A stretch of 64,000 bases of DNA. It comes from Streptomyces liliiviolaceus. GTDB lineage: Bacteria > Actinomycetota > Actinomycetes > Streptomycetales > Streptomycetaceae. The stretch is taken from positions 5,766,001-5,830,000 of the forward strand of contig NZ_JAGPYQ010000001.1 of the NCBI RefSeq assembly GCF_018070025.1. The letters run 5' to 3'. The notes beneath the pieces are model-generated. The model saw only the letters and a program-made list of their open reading frames with translations, searched no databases and was not told where the DNA came from. The position numbers were made by a program, and so were the translations under genes. Position 1 is the stretch's first letter; the number at the start of each line of letters is the position of its first letter. Below, piece by piece: positions 50,818-58,713 of this stretch.

Positions 50818-52350
50818 CTACCGGCGGAGCTTCTCGCGCGGGACGGGATCCGAAGCCGGTTCCCATACGGAGGGCAGCTCCCGTTCCCTGTTCTCCGCGC
50901 GGGCCTGCTCGGTGCCGTACAGCAGGCCCCAGGTGAACCCGGCCTCGCCCGCGGTCTGGGCGGCGACGGCGAGGTCCCTGAGAGCGCCCCGGGCCACCAC
51001 GCTGTCCTGGTGGTCGCCGAGGACCTTCTGCACCGCCTTGACCCGCTTGCCGAGGCTCCTGGCCGGTTTCCCGAGCGCAGGACGGGCCACCTCCGTCGCG
51101 TAGCGGACCTTCTTCGCCGCCTTGCGCGCCTCGTGGAGGGCCACATCGCGTTCGGGGCCGGGCGACAGCTCCAGGGCGTCGGTCATGCGCGTGGCCAGTC
51201 GCCCGTACTCCTTGAGGACGGCCTTGGCCATGACCTTCTCGGCGTCCTCGGCGGCCCTGGCGGCCTTGGCCCGCAGCGGCGGGTGCTCCAGCAGCACGGC
51301 GAGGGAGTCGAGCAGGTCGAGGTAGCGTCGCGAGCCCAGCGCGTCGAGGCTGCGCAGATGGGACTCCGTGCTGTCGACGACGTTCCACACCCGCAGCCGC
51401 GCGTCGACGGGGCCGAGGACCAGTTCCTCCGGCAGGGCCGCGATCTCGCCGCTCAGCCGCTCCATCAGTACTTCCTGGTCGCGCTCGGCGCCCAGCTCAC
51501 CGGCCAGCCACTTCAGCTCGCCGCGGACCGAGTCGGTGACCTCGCGGTCGAGTACGGACCGGTAGGACCGCAGACAGCTGCGCAGACGACGGCAGGCGAC
51601 CCGCATCCTGTGCACCGAGTCGGGCCGGTCGCGTCGCACGGCCGGGTCGAGTTCGGTCAGGGCGCGGATCTGCTTCCGCACGTACGCGAGGACCTGGGCG
51701 CCCGCCTGACCGGGGTCCGGGCCGGCGGACCCGCCGGGTGCGCCGGCCCTGGTGGTCACGGTCTCGTCGAGGGCCCGGACCAGCTTGGACGGGGAGTGCG
51801 CCCGTGCGATCCCCTTCTTGCGCAGCTTCTTCTCCACGGCGTCGAGGAGGGCGGGGTCGGCGTCCTCGGCCAGCTCGACCTCCAGCTCGTTCCACGCGGC
51901 ATGCCTGCCGTCGGCGCGCAGGGACTGCGCGCGGACCGAGTCCACGCACAGCTCGGCACGCGTCGTGCCGTCGGCGTCAACGAGGTGGCGTACCTCGCGC
52001 GTTGAGCGGATACGGACCACCGGGGTCAGCTCCGCCCCGCGGGTGCGGGACCTGGTCAGGTCGAGCAGGGCGTCCGGGACGGTGTCGGTGAGGGCCGAAC
52101 GGATCTCCTCGCGACTGTCGCCCGACAACGGCAGCTTGAGATGCCAACCGGCGTCGGTGCCGCCGGTCCTGCGGCGCAGCACGGCCGAGGAGCCGGACAG
52201 CCGAAGATCGTCGGTGTCGTAGTAGACCGCGTCCAGCTCCTCGGGGCTGCGGTCGACGACGGCGGCGACACCGTCCACGCGCTCCAACTCGGGCAGCCAG
52301 GAGGTGTCGGCGGGTGAAGGGACCTCGTACTTTCGTTCTGTTTCTCGCAT
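50818..52350 (-). CDS. CYTH-CHAD domain protein
   Basis: A 510-residue protein. The N-terminal CYTH domain starts with RETERKYE (the ExExK triphosphate signature) and has basic and acidic residues along the tunnel (for example RRRTGGTDAGWHLKLP). The C-terminal half (about 230-500) is a CHAD domain with conserved His and Arg helices (HRMRVACRRLRSCLRSYR and HEARKAAKKVRYATEV). CYTH proteins hydrolyse or bind triphosphates and CHAD domains bind polyphosphate, so it probably acts in polyphosphate or triphosphate metabolism with PPK2. ATG 52350 is chosen because the signature follows directly; upstream in-frame sequence has no ribosome site. Confidence 0.87.
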   Translation of the reverse strand: MRETERKYEVPSPADTSWLPELERVDGVAAVVDRSPEELDAVYYDTDDLRLSGSSAVLRRRTGGTDAGWHLKLPLSGDSREEIRSALTDTVPDALLDLTRSRTRGAELTPVVRIRSTREVRHLVDADGTTRAELCVDSVRAQSLRADGRHAAWNELEVELAEDADPALLDAVEKKLRKKGIARAHSPSKLVRALDETVTTRAGAPGGSAGPDPGQAGAQVLAYVRKQIRALTELDPAVRRDRPDSVHRMRVACRRLRSCLRSYRSVLDREVTDSVRGELKWLAGELGAERDQEVLMERLSGEIAALPEELVLGPVDARLRVWNVVDSTESHLRSLDALGSRRYLDLLDSLAVLLEHPPLRAKAARAAEDAEKVMAKAVLKEYGRLATRMTDALELSPGPERDVALHEARKAAKKVRYATEVARPALGKPARSLGKRVKAVQKVLGDHQDSVVARGALRDLAVAAQTAGEAGFTWGLLYGTEQARAENRERELPSVWEPASDPVPREKLRR

Positions 52351-52441
52351 CGACTGGACCATGTAGTACCGGTAGACACAATCCACCGCCCGAAACACGA
52401 TTCAGGACAAGCCGCCCTCGTACCAGGCCCTCGTACTGGGC

Positions 52442-52492
52442 CGATCCTCCGTCTCAGTCGGCCCTCCGTCTCAGTCGGTCCTCCGCCTCAGT
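52442..52492. repeat. 17-bp tandem repeat at a gene end
   Basis: Three copies of CGGTCCTCCGTCTCAGT-type 17-bp units (52442-52458, 52459-52475, 52476-52492) and a partial fourth lie across the minus-strand stop codon (52488-52490) of the DUF952-PLP gene. Confidence 0.85.
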
Positions 52493-53849
52493 CGGTCCTC
52501 GGCAAGGCGTCGGCGAACGCCAGCGCCTCCGCGTGGCCGAACAGGCCGGGGAGCCCGCCGGTGTGGACGAAGACGGTCCTGTCACCCGGGACGATCTCGC
52601 CCCGCCGGGCCGCCGCGACGAGTCCCGCCATCGCGCGCCCGGTGTACGTGGGATCGAGGACGACACCTTCCAGCCGGGCGCTCAGTGTCATCGCCTCCTC
52701 GACGCTCCTGCCGAGGCTCGCGTAGCCGGCGCCGATGTGGCCGCGGTCGATGCGCAGCTCGTCGGCGCGGACGTCCGGGGCATGCGGGACGGCGAACGAC
52801 TCGACCCGTCGGCGGGCGTCGTCCACGGCCCCCACGTCGACGCCGAGAGTGCGCTCCGCGCCCAGGCTCGCGACGAGACCGGCCATCGTGGCCCCGGACC
52901 CCAGGGCGACGACGGCGGTCCGCAGACCGGGCACCTGGGACAGCAGCTCCTCGCCGCAGCGCACGTAACCGCGGGCCGACAGCGCGCTCGAACCGCCGAA
53001 CGGGAGCAGCGCCGGGCGGGCGCCCTCCGCACGCAGCCGGTCGCAGACCCGCGAGGCGGCGTCCGCCAGCGCCTCCTGCCCCGTCGCACCGCTGAAGACG
53101 GTCTCGGCGCCGAGGAACGCGTCCAGTACGAGGTTGCCGGACCGGGCCGCCCCCTGTTCGCCCGGGAACACCAGCACGGCGCGCAGACCGAGGCGGGCGG
53201 CGGCAGCGGCGGTGAGCCGTGCGTGGTTGCTCTGTGGGGCACCGGTGGTGACGAGCGTGTCGGCGCCGTTCGCGCGTGCTTCGGCGACCGTCCATTCCAG
53301 CTTGCGGATCTTGTTGCCGCCGCCACCGAGTCCCGTGAGGTCGTCCCTCTTGATGAACAGGTCGTCGCGCCCGAGACCGAGTGCGGCGGCCAGCCGGGGC
53401 ATCGGCTCGACCGGGGTGGGCCAGGTGCCGAGCGAGAGCGGGGTGATCGGTTCGGACGTGTCGGCGACTCCGTGATGTCGATGGTGGGGCTCCCGGGGCT
53501 GAAGGCCCGCCGCCCTGCCGTCGTCGTCCCAGCGGATCTCCAGGACGCGCTCGACGGCGTCCCGGTTCACGGGCCCGAACAGATGCGGGAACAGGACGTC
53601 CGCGCCGACGCCGGGCGGCGGGGTGGGGTCCGCCGCTTCGAACTCCAGCCGTGCGGTGAGCCGGGCCTCGTCGAGGACCAGCGCGAGCAGCGGCCTGGGC
53701 GAGGCCCGGTAGAACGCGTTCACGACGGCCAGAGTGGTCGCCTCGTCGGGAGCGCAGTGGATGAAACCGTCCTGCGCGAGGGACGGCGGCGCGTACGGGG
53801 CCTCGGGGCGGGCGCTCCACTCACCGAGCGGCACTACGTGATAGATCAT
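52488..53849 (-). CDS. DUF952 fused to D-cysteine desulfhydrase/ACC-deaminase-like PLP enzyme
   Basis: A single 453-residue chain joining two families. Residues 1-110 are DUF952 (opening IYHVVPLGEW; QDGFIHCAPDEATTLAVVNAFYR), a small domain normally found alone. A His/Pro-rich linker (QPREPHHRHHG) leads to a type II fold PLP enzyme with FIKRDDLTGLGGGGNKIRKLEW (Schiff-base Lys in NKIRKL), TTGAPQSNHARL and LGSGATMAG. It resembles D-cysteine desulfhydrase and ACC deaminase, which eliminate from D-cysteine or 1-aminocyclopropane-1-carboxylate. The frame is continuous with no sign of a frameshift. No ribosome site precedes ATG 53849, so it may be leaderless. Confidence 0.82.
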   Translation of the reverse strand: MIYHVVPLGEWSARPEAPYAPPSLAQDGFIHCAPDEATTLAVVNAFYRASPRPLLALVLDEARLTARLEFEAADPTPPPGVGADVLFPHLFGPVNRDAVERVLEIRWDDDGRAAGLQPREPHHRHHGVADTSEPITPLSLGTWPTPVEPMPRLAAALGLGRDDLFIKRDDLTGLGGGGNKIRKLEWTVAEARANGADTLVTTGAPQSNHARLTAAAAARLGLRAVLVFPGEQGAARSGNLVLDAFLGAETVFSGATGQEALADAASRVCDRLRAEGARPALLPFGGSSALSARGYVRCGEELLSQVPGLRTAVVALGSGATMAGLVASLGAERTLGVDVGAVDDARRRVESFAVPHAPDVRADELRIDRGHIGAGYASLGRSVEEAMTLSARLEGVVLDPTYTGRAMAGLVAAARRGEIVPGDRTVFVHTGGLPGLFGHAEALAFADALPRTD

Positions 53850-53992
53850 GATCCGGTTATACAACAGCGGAAATCCGCAGACCTGAAATTGCTTAATCCG
53901 TAGCCGGTGGGCCCGCGGATTGGTCTCAAAAAGAAGTGCGCCGGATCGGGTGATCGACCAATCCGCGCAGCATTCAGGACCGGATTCCCCAC

Positions 53993-55630
53993 GTGACGGA
54001 CGACAAGAAGCACTCGCGAATTACCCGCAGCCTGGTGCGGCCGGCGCTCGGTGCGCTGAGCGGCCTGCTGGCCGGTTTCGCGGCGCTCGCCGTCGCCGAA
54101 CTGGTGGCCGCGGGGGTGCGTCCGCAATCCGGTCCCGTCGTCGCGGTCGGGGGTGCGGCGATCGACCGCACTCCTCCGCCCGTGAAGGACTGGGCGATCC
54201 GGAATTTCGGCACCAACGACAAACTGGTCCTGCAGCTCGGGATTCTTGCCGCACTGGTGCTGTTCGCCATCGCCCTGGGTGTATTCGCCCTCCGGTACCG
54301 GCGAACCGGGGCCGCCGGAGTTCTGCTTTTCGGTGTGGTCGGAGCGGCGGCGGCGCTCAGCCGGCCCGACTCGACCGGCCTCACCGACGCGCTGCCGTCC
54401 GCGGTGGGCGCGGTCGTCGCGGCGGCGCTGCTGTACTTCCTGATCGGCAGGCTCCAGATCCGGGGCCCGGCGCCCGACGACGCCCATTCGGCGCGGGACG
54501 ACGCCGGTTCGGCGCGGGACGACTCGTCCCGTGACGCCGGCTGGGACCGCCGGGGCTTCGTGATCCTGGCGACCGCCGCCGCCGCCGCGTCCGCCGGGAC
54601 CGGACTGCTGGGCCGTGCCCTGAGCGGCTCGAAGAGCCGCGAGGCGGCGGCCTCACGGGCCGACGTCGTACTGCCCGCCCCGGCCTCTGCCGCGGACGCG
54701 GTTCCCAAGGGTGCGCAGCTGCGGATCCGCGACGTGAGTCCCTTCACCACCCCGAACAAGGACTTCTACCGCGTGGACACCGCCCTGGTGGTGCCCAAGG
54801 TGGACGCCACCACCTGGAAGCTGCGGATCCACGGCAAGGGGGTCACCCGACCGGTCACCCTCACCTTCGACGACCTGCTGCGACGCGAACTGATCGAGCG
54901 CGACATCACGCTCACCTGCGTGTCGAACGAGGTCGGCGGCCCGTACGTGGGCAACGCCCGCTGGATCGGCGTACGGCTCGCCGACCTGCTGGCCGAGTGC
55001 GGGGTCAAACCGCCCTCCAAGGGCGGCCGTGCCGACCAGTTGGTGTCCCGTTCCGTCGACGGCATGACGATCGGCAGCCCGGTCGAGGACGTCATGGACG
55101 GCCGCGACGCACTCCTCGCGGTCGGGATGAACGGGGAACCGCTCCCCTTCGCCCACGGCTTCCCGGTCCGGATGCTGGTGCCCGGCCTGTTCGGTTACGT
55201 CTCGGCCTGCAAGTGGATCGAGGACATCGAACTCACCTCGTTCGACGACTACGACGCCTACTGGGTCAAGCGCGACTGGGCGCGGCAGGCACCCATCAAG
55301 ACCCAGTCGCGGATCGACACCCCCAAGCCGTTCGCCCGCCCCAAGGCCGGTTCGGTGATGGTCGCGGGGGTCGCCTGGGCCCAGCACCGCGGCATCGACA
55401 AGGTCGAGGTGCGGGTCGACGACGGCCCTTGGCGGGAGGCCCGGCTCGCCTCCGAGGACTCCCGCGACACCTGGCGCCAGTGGTCCTACGACTGGCGGGC
55501 CACCGAGGGCGGCCACACCCTCACCGTGCGGGCCACGGATCGCACCGGCGAGGTGCAGACCGAGAAGCGCACCAAGACCGTCCCCGACGGCGCGAGCGGC
55601 CGTCACTCGGTCGTGGTGACCGTCGAGTGA
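53993..55630 (+). CDS. Membrane-bound molybdopterin-dependent oxidoreductase (sulfite oxidase family)
   Basis: A 545-residue protein. Four N-terminal TM helices (for example ALGALSGLLAGFAALAVAELV and LQLGILAALVLFAIALGVF) are followed by an RRGFVILATAA Tat-like helix and the catalytic domain outside the membrane. The molybdenum-ligand Cys lies in DITLTCVSNEVGGPY (about residue 305), in the SUOX fold with a C-terminal dimerisation domain (about 440-540). It probably reduces or oxidises a sulfur- or nitrogen-containing substrate. The fasciclin lipoprotein follows 97 bp downstream and is likely co-expressed. GTG 53993 has no strong ribosome site. Confidence 0.83.
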   Translation: MTDDKKHSRITRSLVRPALGALSGLLAGFAALAVAELVAAGVRPQSGPVVAVGGAAIDRTPPPVKDWAIRNFGTNDKLVLQLGILAALVLFAIALGVFALRYRRTGAAGVLLFGVVGAAAALSRPDSTGLTDALPSAVGAVVAAALLYFLIGRLQIRGPAPDDAHSARDDAGSARDDSSRDAGWDRRGFVILATAAAAASAGTGLLGRALSGSKSREAAASRADVVLPAPASAADAVPKGAQLRIRDVSPFTTPNKDFYRVDTALVVPKVDATTWKLRIHGKGVTRPVTLTFDDLLRRELIERDITLTCVSNEVGGPYVGNARWIGVRLADLLAECGVKPPSKGGRADQLVSRSVDGMTIGSPVEDVMDGRDALLAVGMNGEPLPFAHGFPVRMLVPGLFGYVSACKWIEDIELTSFDDYDAYWVKRDWARQAPIKTQSRIDTPKPFARPKAGSVMVAGVAWAQHRGIDKVEVRVDDGPWREARLASEDSRDTWRQWSYDWRATEGGHTLTVRATDRTGEVQTEKRTKTVPDGASGRHSVVVTVE

Positions 55631-55689
55631 CACCACGAGCCGACTCCCCCCAGCCATAACCCAGAACCAATGTTCCGACCCCCGAATGA

Positions 55690-55707
55690 ACACAGCTTCG
55701 GCTGTGT
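55690..55707 (+). other. UUCG-capped hairpin in the leader of the fasciclin gene
   Basis: ACACAGC-TTCG-GCTGTGT forms a 7-bp stem with a UUCG tetraloop, 20 bp upstream of the fasciclin ATG and downstream of the oxidoreductase stop. It may stabilise the mRNA or attenuate the upstream transcript. Confidence 0.5.
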
Positions 55708-55727
55708 CAACCCATAGGAGAAACACC

Positions 55728-56387
55728 ATGAACACTCGCATCAGCCGTATCGCCGTGATCGTGGCCGCGGCCACCGTTCTCCCGCTGTCCCTCAGCGCCT
55801 GCTCCGACAGCGGCAGCGACTCCGCCAAGTCGGACTCCTCCAGCAAGGCGTCGGCCGCCGCCACCGAGTCGGACGACAGCATGGGCAGCTCGGGCGACAC
55901 CGCGTCGAAGGACGAGCCGTTCGGTCCGGGCTGTGCCTCGGTGCCGAAGAGCGGCTCCGGTTCGTTCGACGGCATGGCCCAGGACCCGGTCGCCACGGCC
56001 GCCTCCAACAACCCGGCCCTGTCCACCCTGGTGACGGCCGTGAAGAAGGCCGGTCTGGTCGACACGCTGAACAACGCCAAGGACATCACGGTGTTCGCGC
56101 CGACCAACGACGCCTTCGCGAAGATCCCGAAGGCCGACCTGGACAAGGTCCTCGCCGACAAGGCGCAGCTGACGAAGATCCTCACGTACCACGTCGTGGG
56201 TCAGAAGCTCGCTCCGAAGGACCTGGAGAACGGCTCCTTCCCGACGCTGGAGAAGTCGAAGCTGACGACCTCCGGTTCGGGTGAGTCCTACAAGGTCAAC
56301 GACTCGGCGAAGGTCGTCTGCGGCAACGTGAAGACCGCCAACGCCAACGTCTACATCATCGACACGGTCCTGATGCCCACCAGCTGA
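55728..56387 (+). CDS. Fasciclin (FAS1) domain lipoprotein
   Basis: A 219-residue exported lipoprotein. The lipobox is LSAC (Cys about residue 25), followed by a Ser-rich acidic linker. A single FAS1 domain follows with NNPALSTLVTAVKKAGLVDTL, ITVFAPTNDAF and LTYHVVGQKL. Such proteins are cell-surface adhesion or redox-associated factors; the mycobacterial MPT70/83 homologues belong to the SigK regulon. ATG 55728 follows AGGAG. Located directly after the membrane molybdopterin oxidoreductase, suggesting a shared envelope stress role. Confidence 0.9.
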   Translation: MNTRISRIAVIVAAATVLPLSLSACSDSGSDSAKSDSSSKASAAATESDDSMGSSGDTASKDEPFGPGCASVPKSGSGSFDGMAQDPVATAASNNPALSTLVTAVKKAGLVDTLNNAKDITVFAPTNDAFAKIPKADLDKVLADKAQLTKILTYHVVGQKLAPKDLENGSFPTLEKSKLTTSGSGESYKVNDSAKVVCGNVKTANANVYIIDTVLMPTS

Positions 56388-56400
56388 CGGACCTTCCCCA

Positions 56401-56430
56401 GCCGGCCGCCCTTTGGGGACGGCGGCCGGC
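56401..56430 (+). terminator. Terminator after the fasciclin gene
   Basis: Perfect 10-bp stem GCCGGCCGCC ... GGCGGCCGGC with a 10-nt loop, 14 bp after the stop codon. Confidence 0.72.
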
Positions 56431-56596
56431 GGCCGGGCTCCCGTGACGGGGAGGAGACAGGGGTGGTCTGGACCGTTCGGTCCCGGCCACCCCTGCCCGG
56501 TGTCACCTCCGGCGTGCTGCCCGGCGTGCCGCCCGGTGCGGCACCTGGTGCGATGACCCTTCCGGCGGATCCGGCACCCGCGGGTACGCTGCCTGC

Positions 56597-56818
56597 ATGA
56601 CGCAGGAGCGGTCTCCGGAATCCGGGCCAAGCGATGCCGTCACGGCCTCCTCGCCCGGCGCGGAGATCACCACGACGGACTGCCGCCAGTGCGGCGCCAA
56701 GGTGAGCGGGCTCGACAACCGGTACGCGTGCTCGTACTGCGGCTGGGTCAACCACTGGGCGGAGGGCTCCACCGTCCTGCCGTCCGCCGAGGACGACCCG
56801 GACCATCCCGGCCACTGA
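56597..56818 (+). CDS. Small zinc-ribbon protein, 73 aa
   Basis: A 73-residue protein with two Cys pairs (DCRQCGAK and ACSYCGWV), which form a C4 zinc ribbon. Flanking regions are acidic and disordered. Lies 56 bp upstream of hemC on the same strand. It may bind nucleic acid or act as a metal-dependent adaptor; no homolog is recognised with confidence. No strong ribosome site is visible. Confidence 0.68.
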   Translation: MTQERSPESGPSDAVTASSPGAEITTTDCRQCGAKVSGLDNRYACSYCGWVNHWAEGSTVLPSAEDDPDHPGH

Positions 56819-56874
56819 GTGCCCGTACGGGCAAGGCGCAGTTCGCGTGTGCCGCAAGGTCTATCGTGGGGCCC

Positions 56875-57810
56875 ATGCACGCTCCCGAGCTGATCCGCAT
56901 CGTCTCCCGCGACTCGCCCATGGCCCTGGCGCAGGTGGCGCGCGTACGGGCCGAACTGGCCGCGCTCCACCCCGGAACGCGTACCGAGGTCGTCCCCGTG
57001 AAGACGACCGGCGACAAGTGGATGGGCGACCTCTCCCAGGTCGAGGGCAAGGGGGCGTTCACCAAGGAGGTCGACGCCGCGCTCCTGGCCGGTGAGGCCG
57101 ATCTGGCGGTGCACTGCGTCAAGGACGTGCCCGCCGACCGCCCGCTTCCGGCGGGCACGATGTTCGCCGCGTTCCTCAAGCGGGACGACATCCGGGACGC
57201 GCTGATCCACCCCGGCGGGCTCACCCTCGACGAGCTGCCGCCCGGCACGCGGATCGGGACCTCCTCCGTACGCCGCGTCGCGCAGCTGGCCGCGTCCCGC
57301 CCCCATCTGCAGTGCGTGCCGTTCCGGGGCAACGCGAACCGGCGCCTGGCGAAGCTCGCCGCCGGTGAGGCGGACGCGCTGCTGCTCGCGGTGTCCGGCC
57401 TGGAGCGCATCGAACGCACCGATGTGATCACCGAGATCCTCTCCCCCGAGACGATGATGCCGCCGATCGGCGCGGGCATCCTCGCCCTCCAGTGCCGCGA
57501 GGGCGACACCACGGTCATCGACGCCGTCAGCGCGCTCGGCGACCCGGCCACCCATCGCGAGGCCACCGCCGAACGCATGTTCCTGCACGTCCTCCAGGGC
57601 CACTGCAACTCGCCGATCGCGGGTTACGCGACGGCCGAGCCGCGCGGTGAACTGTCCCTGCGCGCCTGCGTGTTCACCCCGGACGGCAAGACCCAGCTCA
57701 ACGCCCACGAATGGGCGGGCCGCCTGGACCCCGCCACCCTGGGCACATCGGTGGCGGTAGCCCTCCTGCGCCAGGGCGCCCGAGACCTGATCGACACGAT
57801 CCCCCACTGA
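56875..57810 (+). CDS. hemC: Porphobilinogen deaminase (hydroxymethylbilane synthase)
   Basis: A 311-residue enzyme that polymerises four porphobilinogens into hydroxymethylbilane for haem, sirohaem or cobalamin. Signatures: [17 protein letters not shown] (catalytic Asp), SSVRRVAQL (the two substrate-binding Arg), FRGNANRRL and [11 protein letters not shown] (dipyrromethane-binding Cys, about residue 243). The motifs deviate at several usually fixed positions (HCVKD instead of HSxKD; GNANRRL instead of GNVxTRL), so it is probably a divergent second copy. It is stand-alone: no hemA, hemB or hemD follows. ATG 56875 has GGGG upstream. Confidence 0.82.
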   Translation: MHAPELIRIVSRDSPMALAQVARVRAELAALHPGTRTEVVPVKTTGDKWMGDLSQVEGKGAFTKEVDAALLAGEADLAVHCVKDVPADRPLPAGTMFAAFLKRDDIRDALIHPGGLTLDELPPGTRIGTSSVRRVAQLAASRPHLQCVPFRGNANRRLAKLAAGEADALLLAVSGLERIERTDVITEILSPETMMPPIGAGILALQCREGDTTVIDAVSALGDPATHREATAERMFLHVLQGHCNSPIAGYATAEPRGELSLRACVFTPDGKTQLNAHEWAGRLDPATLGTSVAVALLRQGARDLIDTIPH

Positions 57811-57833
57811 CAAGCGGGGACAGCCGACCGACC

Positions 57834-57974
57834 AGGGACGCGGGGAACGGCGCAATCTTGTCGCTTTTAGCCTCTAGGGGCGCGGGGAACGGCGCAGTCT
57901 TGTGGCTTTGAGGAGCACGGGCACCCGCACGCCCAGCCCCACCGGCCGTTTTCAGGGGCGCGGGGAACTGCGCA
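57834..57974 (+). repeat. Three copies of the Streptomyces intergenic motif
   Basis: AGGGACGCGGGGAACGGCGC at 57834, AGGGGCGCGGGGAACGGCGC at 57876 and AGGGGCGCGGGGAACTGCGC at 57954, in the 289-bp gap between hemC and the TetR gene. The first two also share a following AATCTTGT/AGTCTTGT. The same motif is in inverse orientation at 47645-47664. It is a familiar, functionally unassigned dispersed motif of Streptomyces genomes. Confidence 0.82.
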
Positions 57975-58031
57975 CTCAGCCCCCACCGACCCGCACCCGA
58001 CAGCACCCCCGCCGGAGGCACCCCCTCCCTG

Positions 58032-58084
58032 TAGGGCTCGACCATTTGCCTAACCCCTTTAGGCAAATGCATAATCGAGCCCTA
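58032..58084 (+). promoter_or_regulatory. Nested TetR operator with embedded promoter
   Basis: Outer arms TAGGGCTCGA (58032-58041) and TCGAGCCCTA (58075-58084) enclose inner arms CATTTGCCTAA (58043-58053) and TTAGGCAAATG (58059-58069). Both pairs are exact. The likely promoter TTGCCT (58046-58051) - 18 bp - CATAAT (58070-58075) lies inside. TetR regulators bind such dyads to autoregulate. Confidence 0.78.
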
Positions 58085-58099
58085 CAAACGGGAGGCCCC

Positions 58100-58669
58100 A
58101 TGCCCCGCGCAGGCCTGACGACAGACCGCCTGATCCAAGCAGGCGCAGACCTCGCAGACGACGTCGGCTTCGACCAGGTCACCGTCTCCGCCCTGGCCAG
58201 ACGATTCGACGTAAAGGTCGCCAGCCTCTACTCGCACCTGAAGAACTCCCAGGACCTCAGGACCGGCATCGCCCTGCTCGCCCTGGAGGAGCTCGCAGAC
58301 CGCGGCGCCAACGCCCTGGCCGGACGCGCGGGCAAGGACGCCCTGATCGCCCTGGCGAACGTCTACCGCGACTACGCGCGAGAGCATCCCGGCCGCTACG
58401 CCGCCGCCCAGTTCAAGCTCACCCCCGAGGCGGCAGCCGCCAGCGCCGGAAGCAGGCACGCGCAGATGACGCGGGCCATCCTGCGCGGTTACGACCTCAC
58501 GGAACCGGACCAGACCCACGCGGTCCGCCTCCTGGGCAGCGTCTTCCACGGTTACGTCAGCCTGGAACTGAGCGGCGGATTCAGTCACAGCGCGCCGGAC
58601 TCCCAGGAGACCTGGACCAGCATCCTCGACGCCCTCGACGCACTCCTGCGGAACTGGCCCGCCCAGTAG
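58100..58669 (+). CDS. TetR/AcrR family regulator with WHG-type C-terminal domain
   Basis: A 189-residue repressor. The N-terminal helix-turn-helix is typical (LIQAGADLADDVGFDQVTVSALARRFDVKVASLYSHL). The C-terminal ligand domain, with a WHG-like helix pattern (VRLLGSVFHGYVSLELSGGF), defines the TetR_C_33 type. GGAGG lies four bases before ATG 58100. A nested palindrome (58032-58084) immediately upstream suggests autoregulation. The SGNH hydrolase gene starts 44 bp after its stop, so it is the probable regulated partner. Confidence 0.88.
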   Translation: MPRAGLTTDRLIQAGADLADDVGFDQVTVSALARRFDVKVASLYSHLKNSQDLRTGIALLALEELADRGANALAGRAGKDALIALANVYRDYAREHPGRYAAAQFKLTPEAAAASAGSRHAQMTRAILRGYDLTEPDQTHAVRLLGSVFHGYVSLELSGGFSHSAPDSQETWTSILDALDALLRNWPAQ

Positions 58670-58713
58670 TCCCGCCCGGCAAGCCCCCCCCCAGAACCGA
58701 CAAGGTCGAAGCC

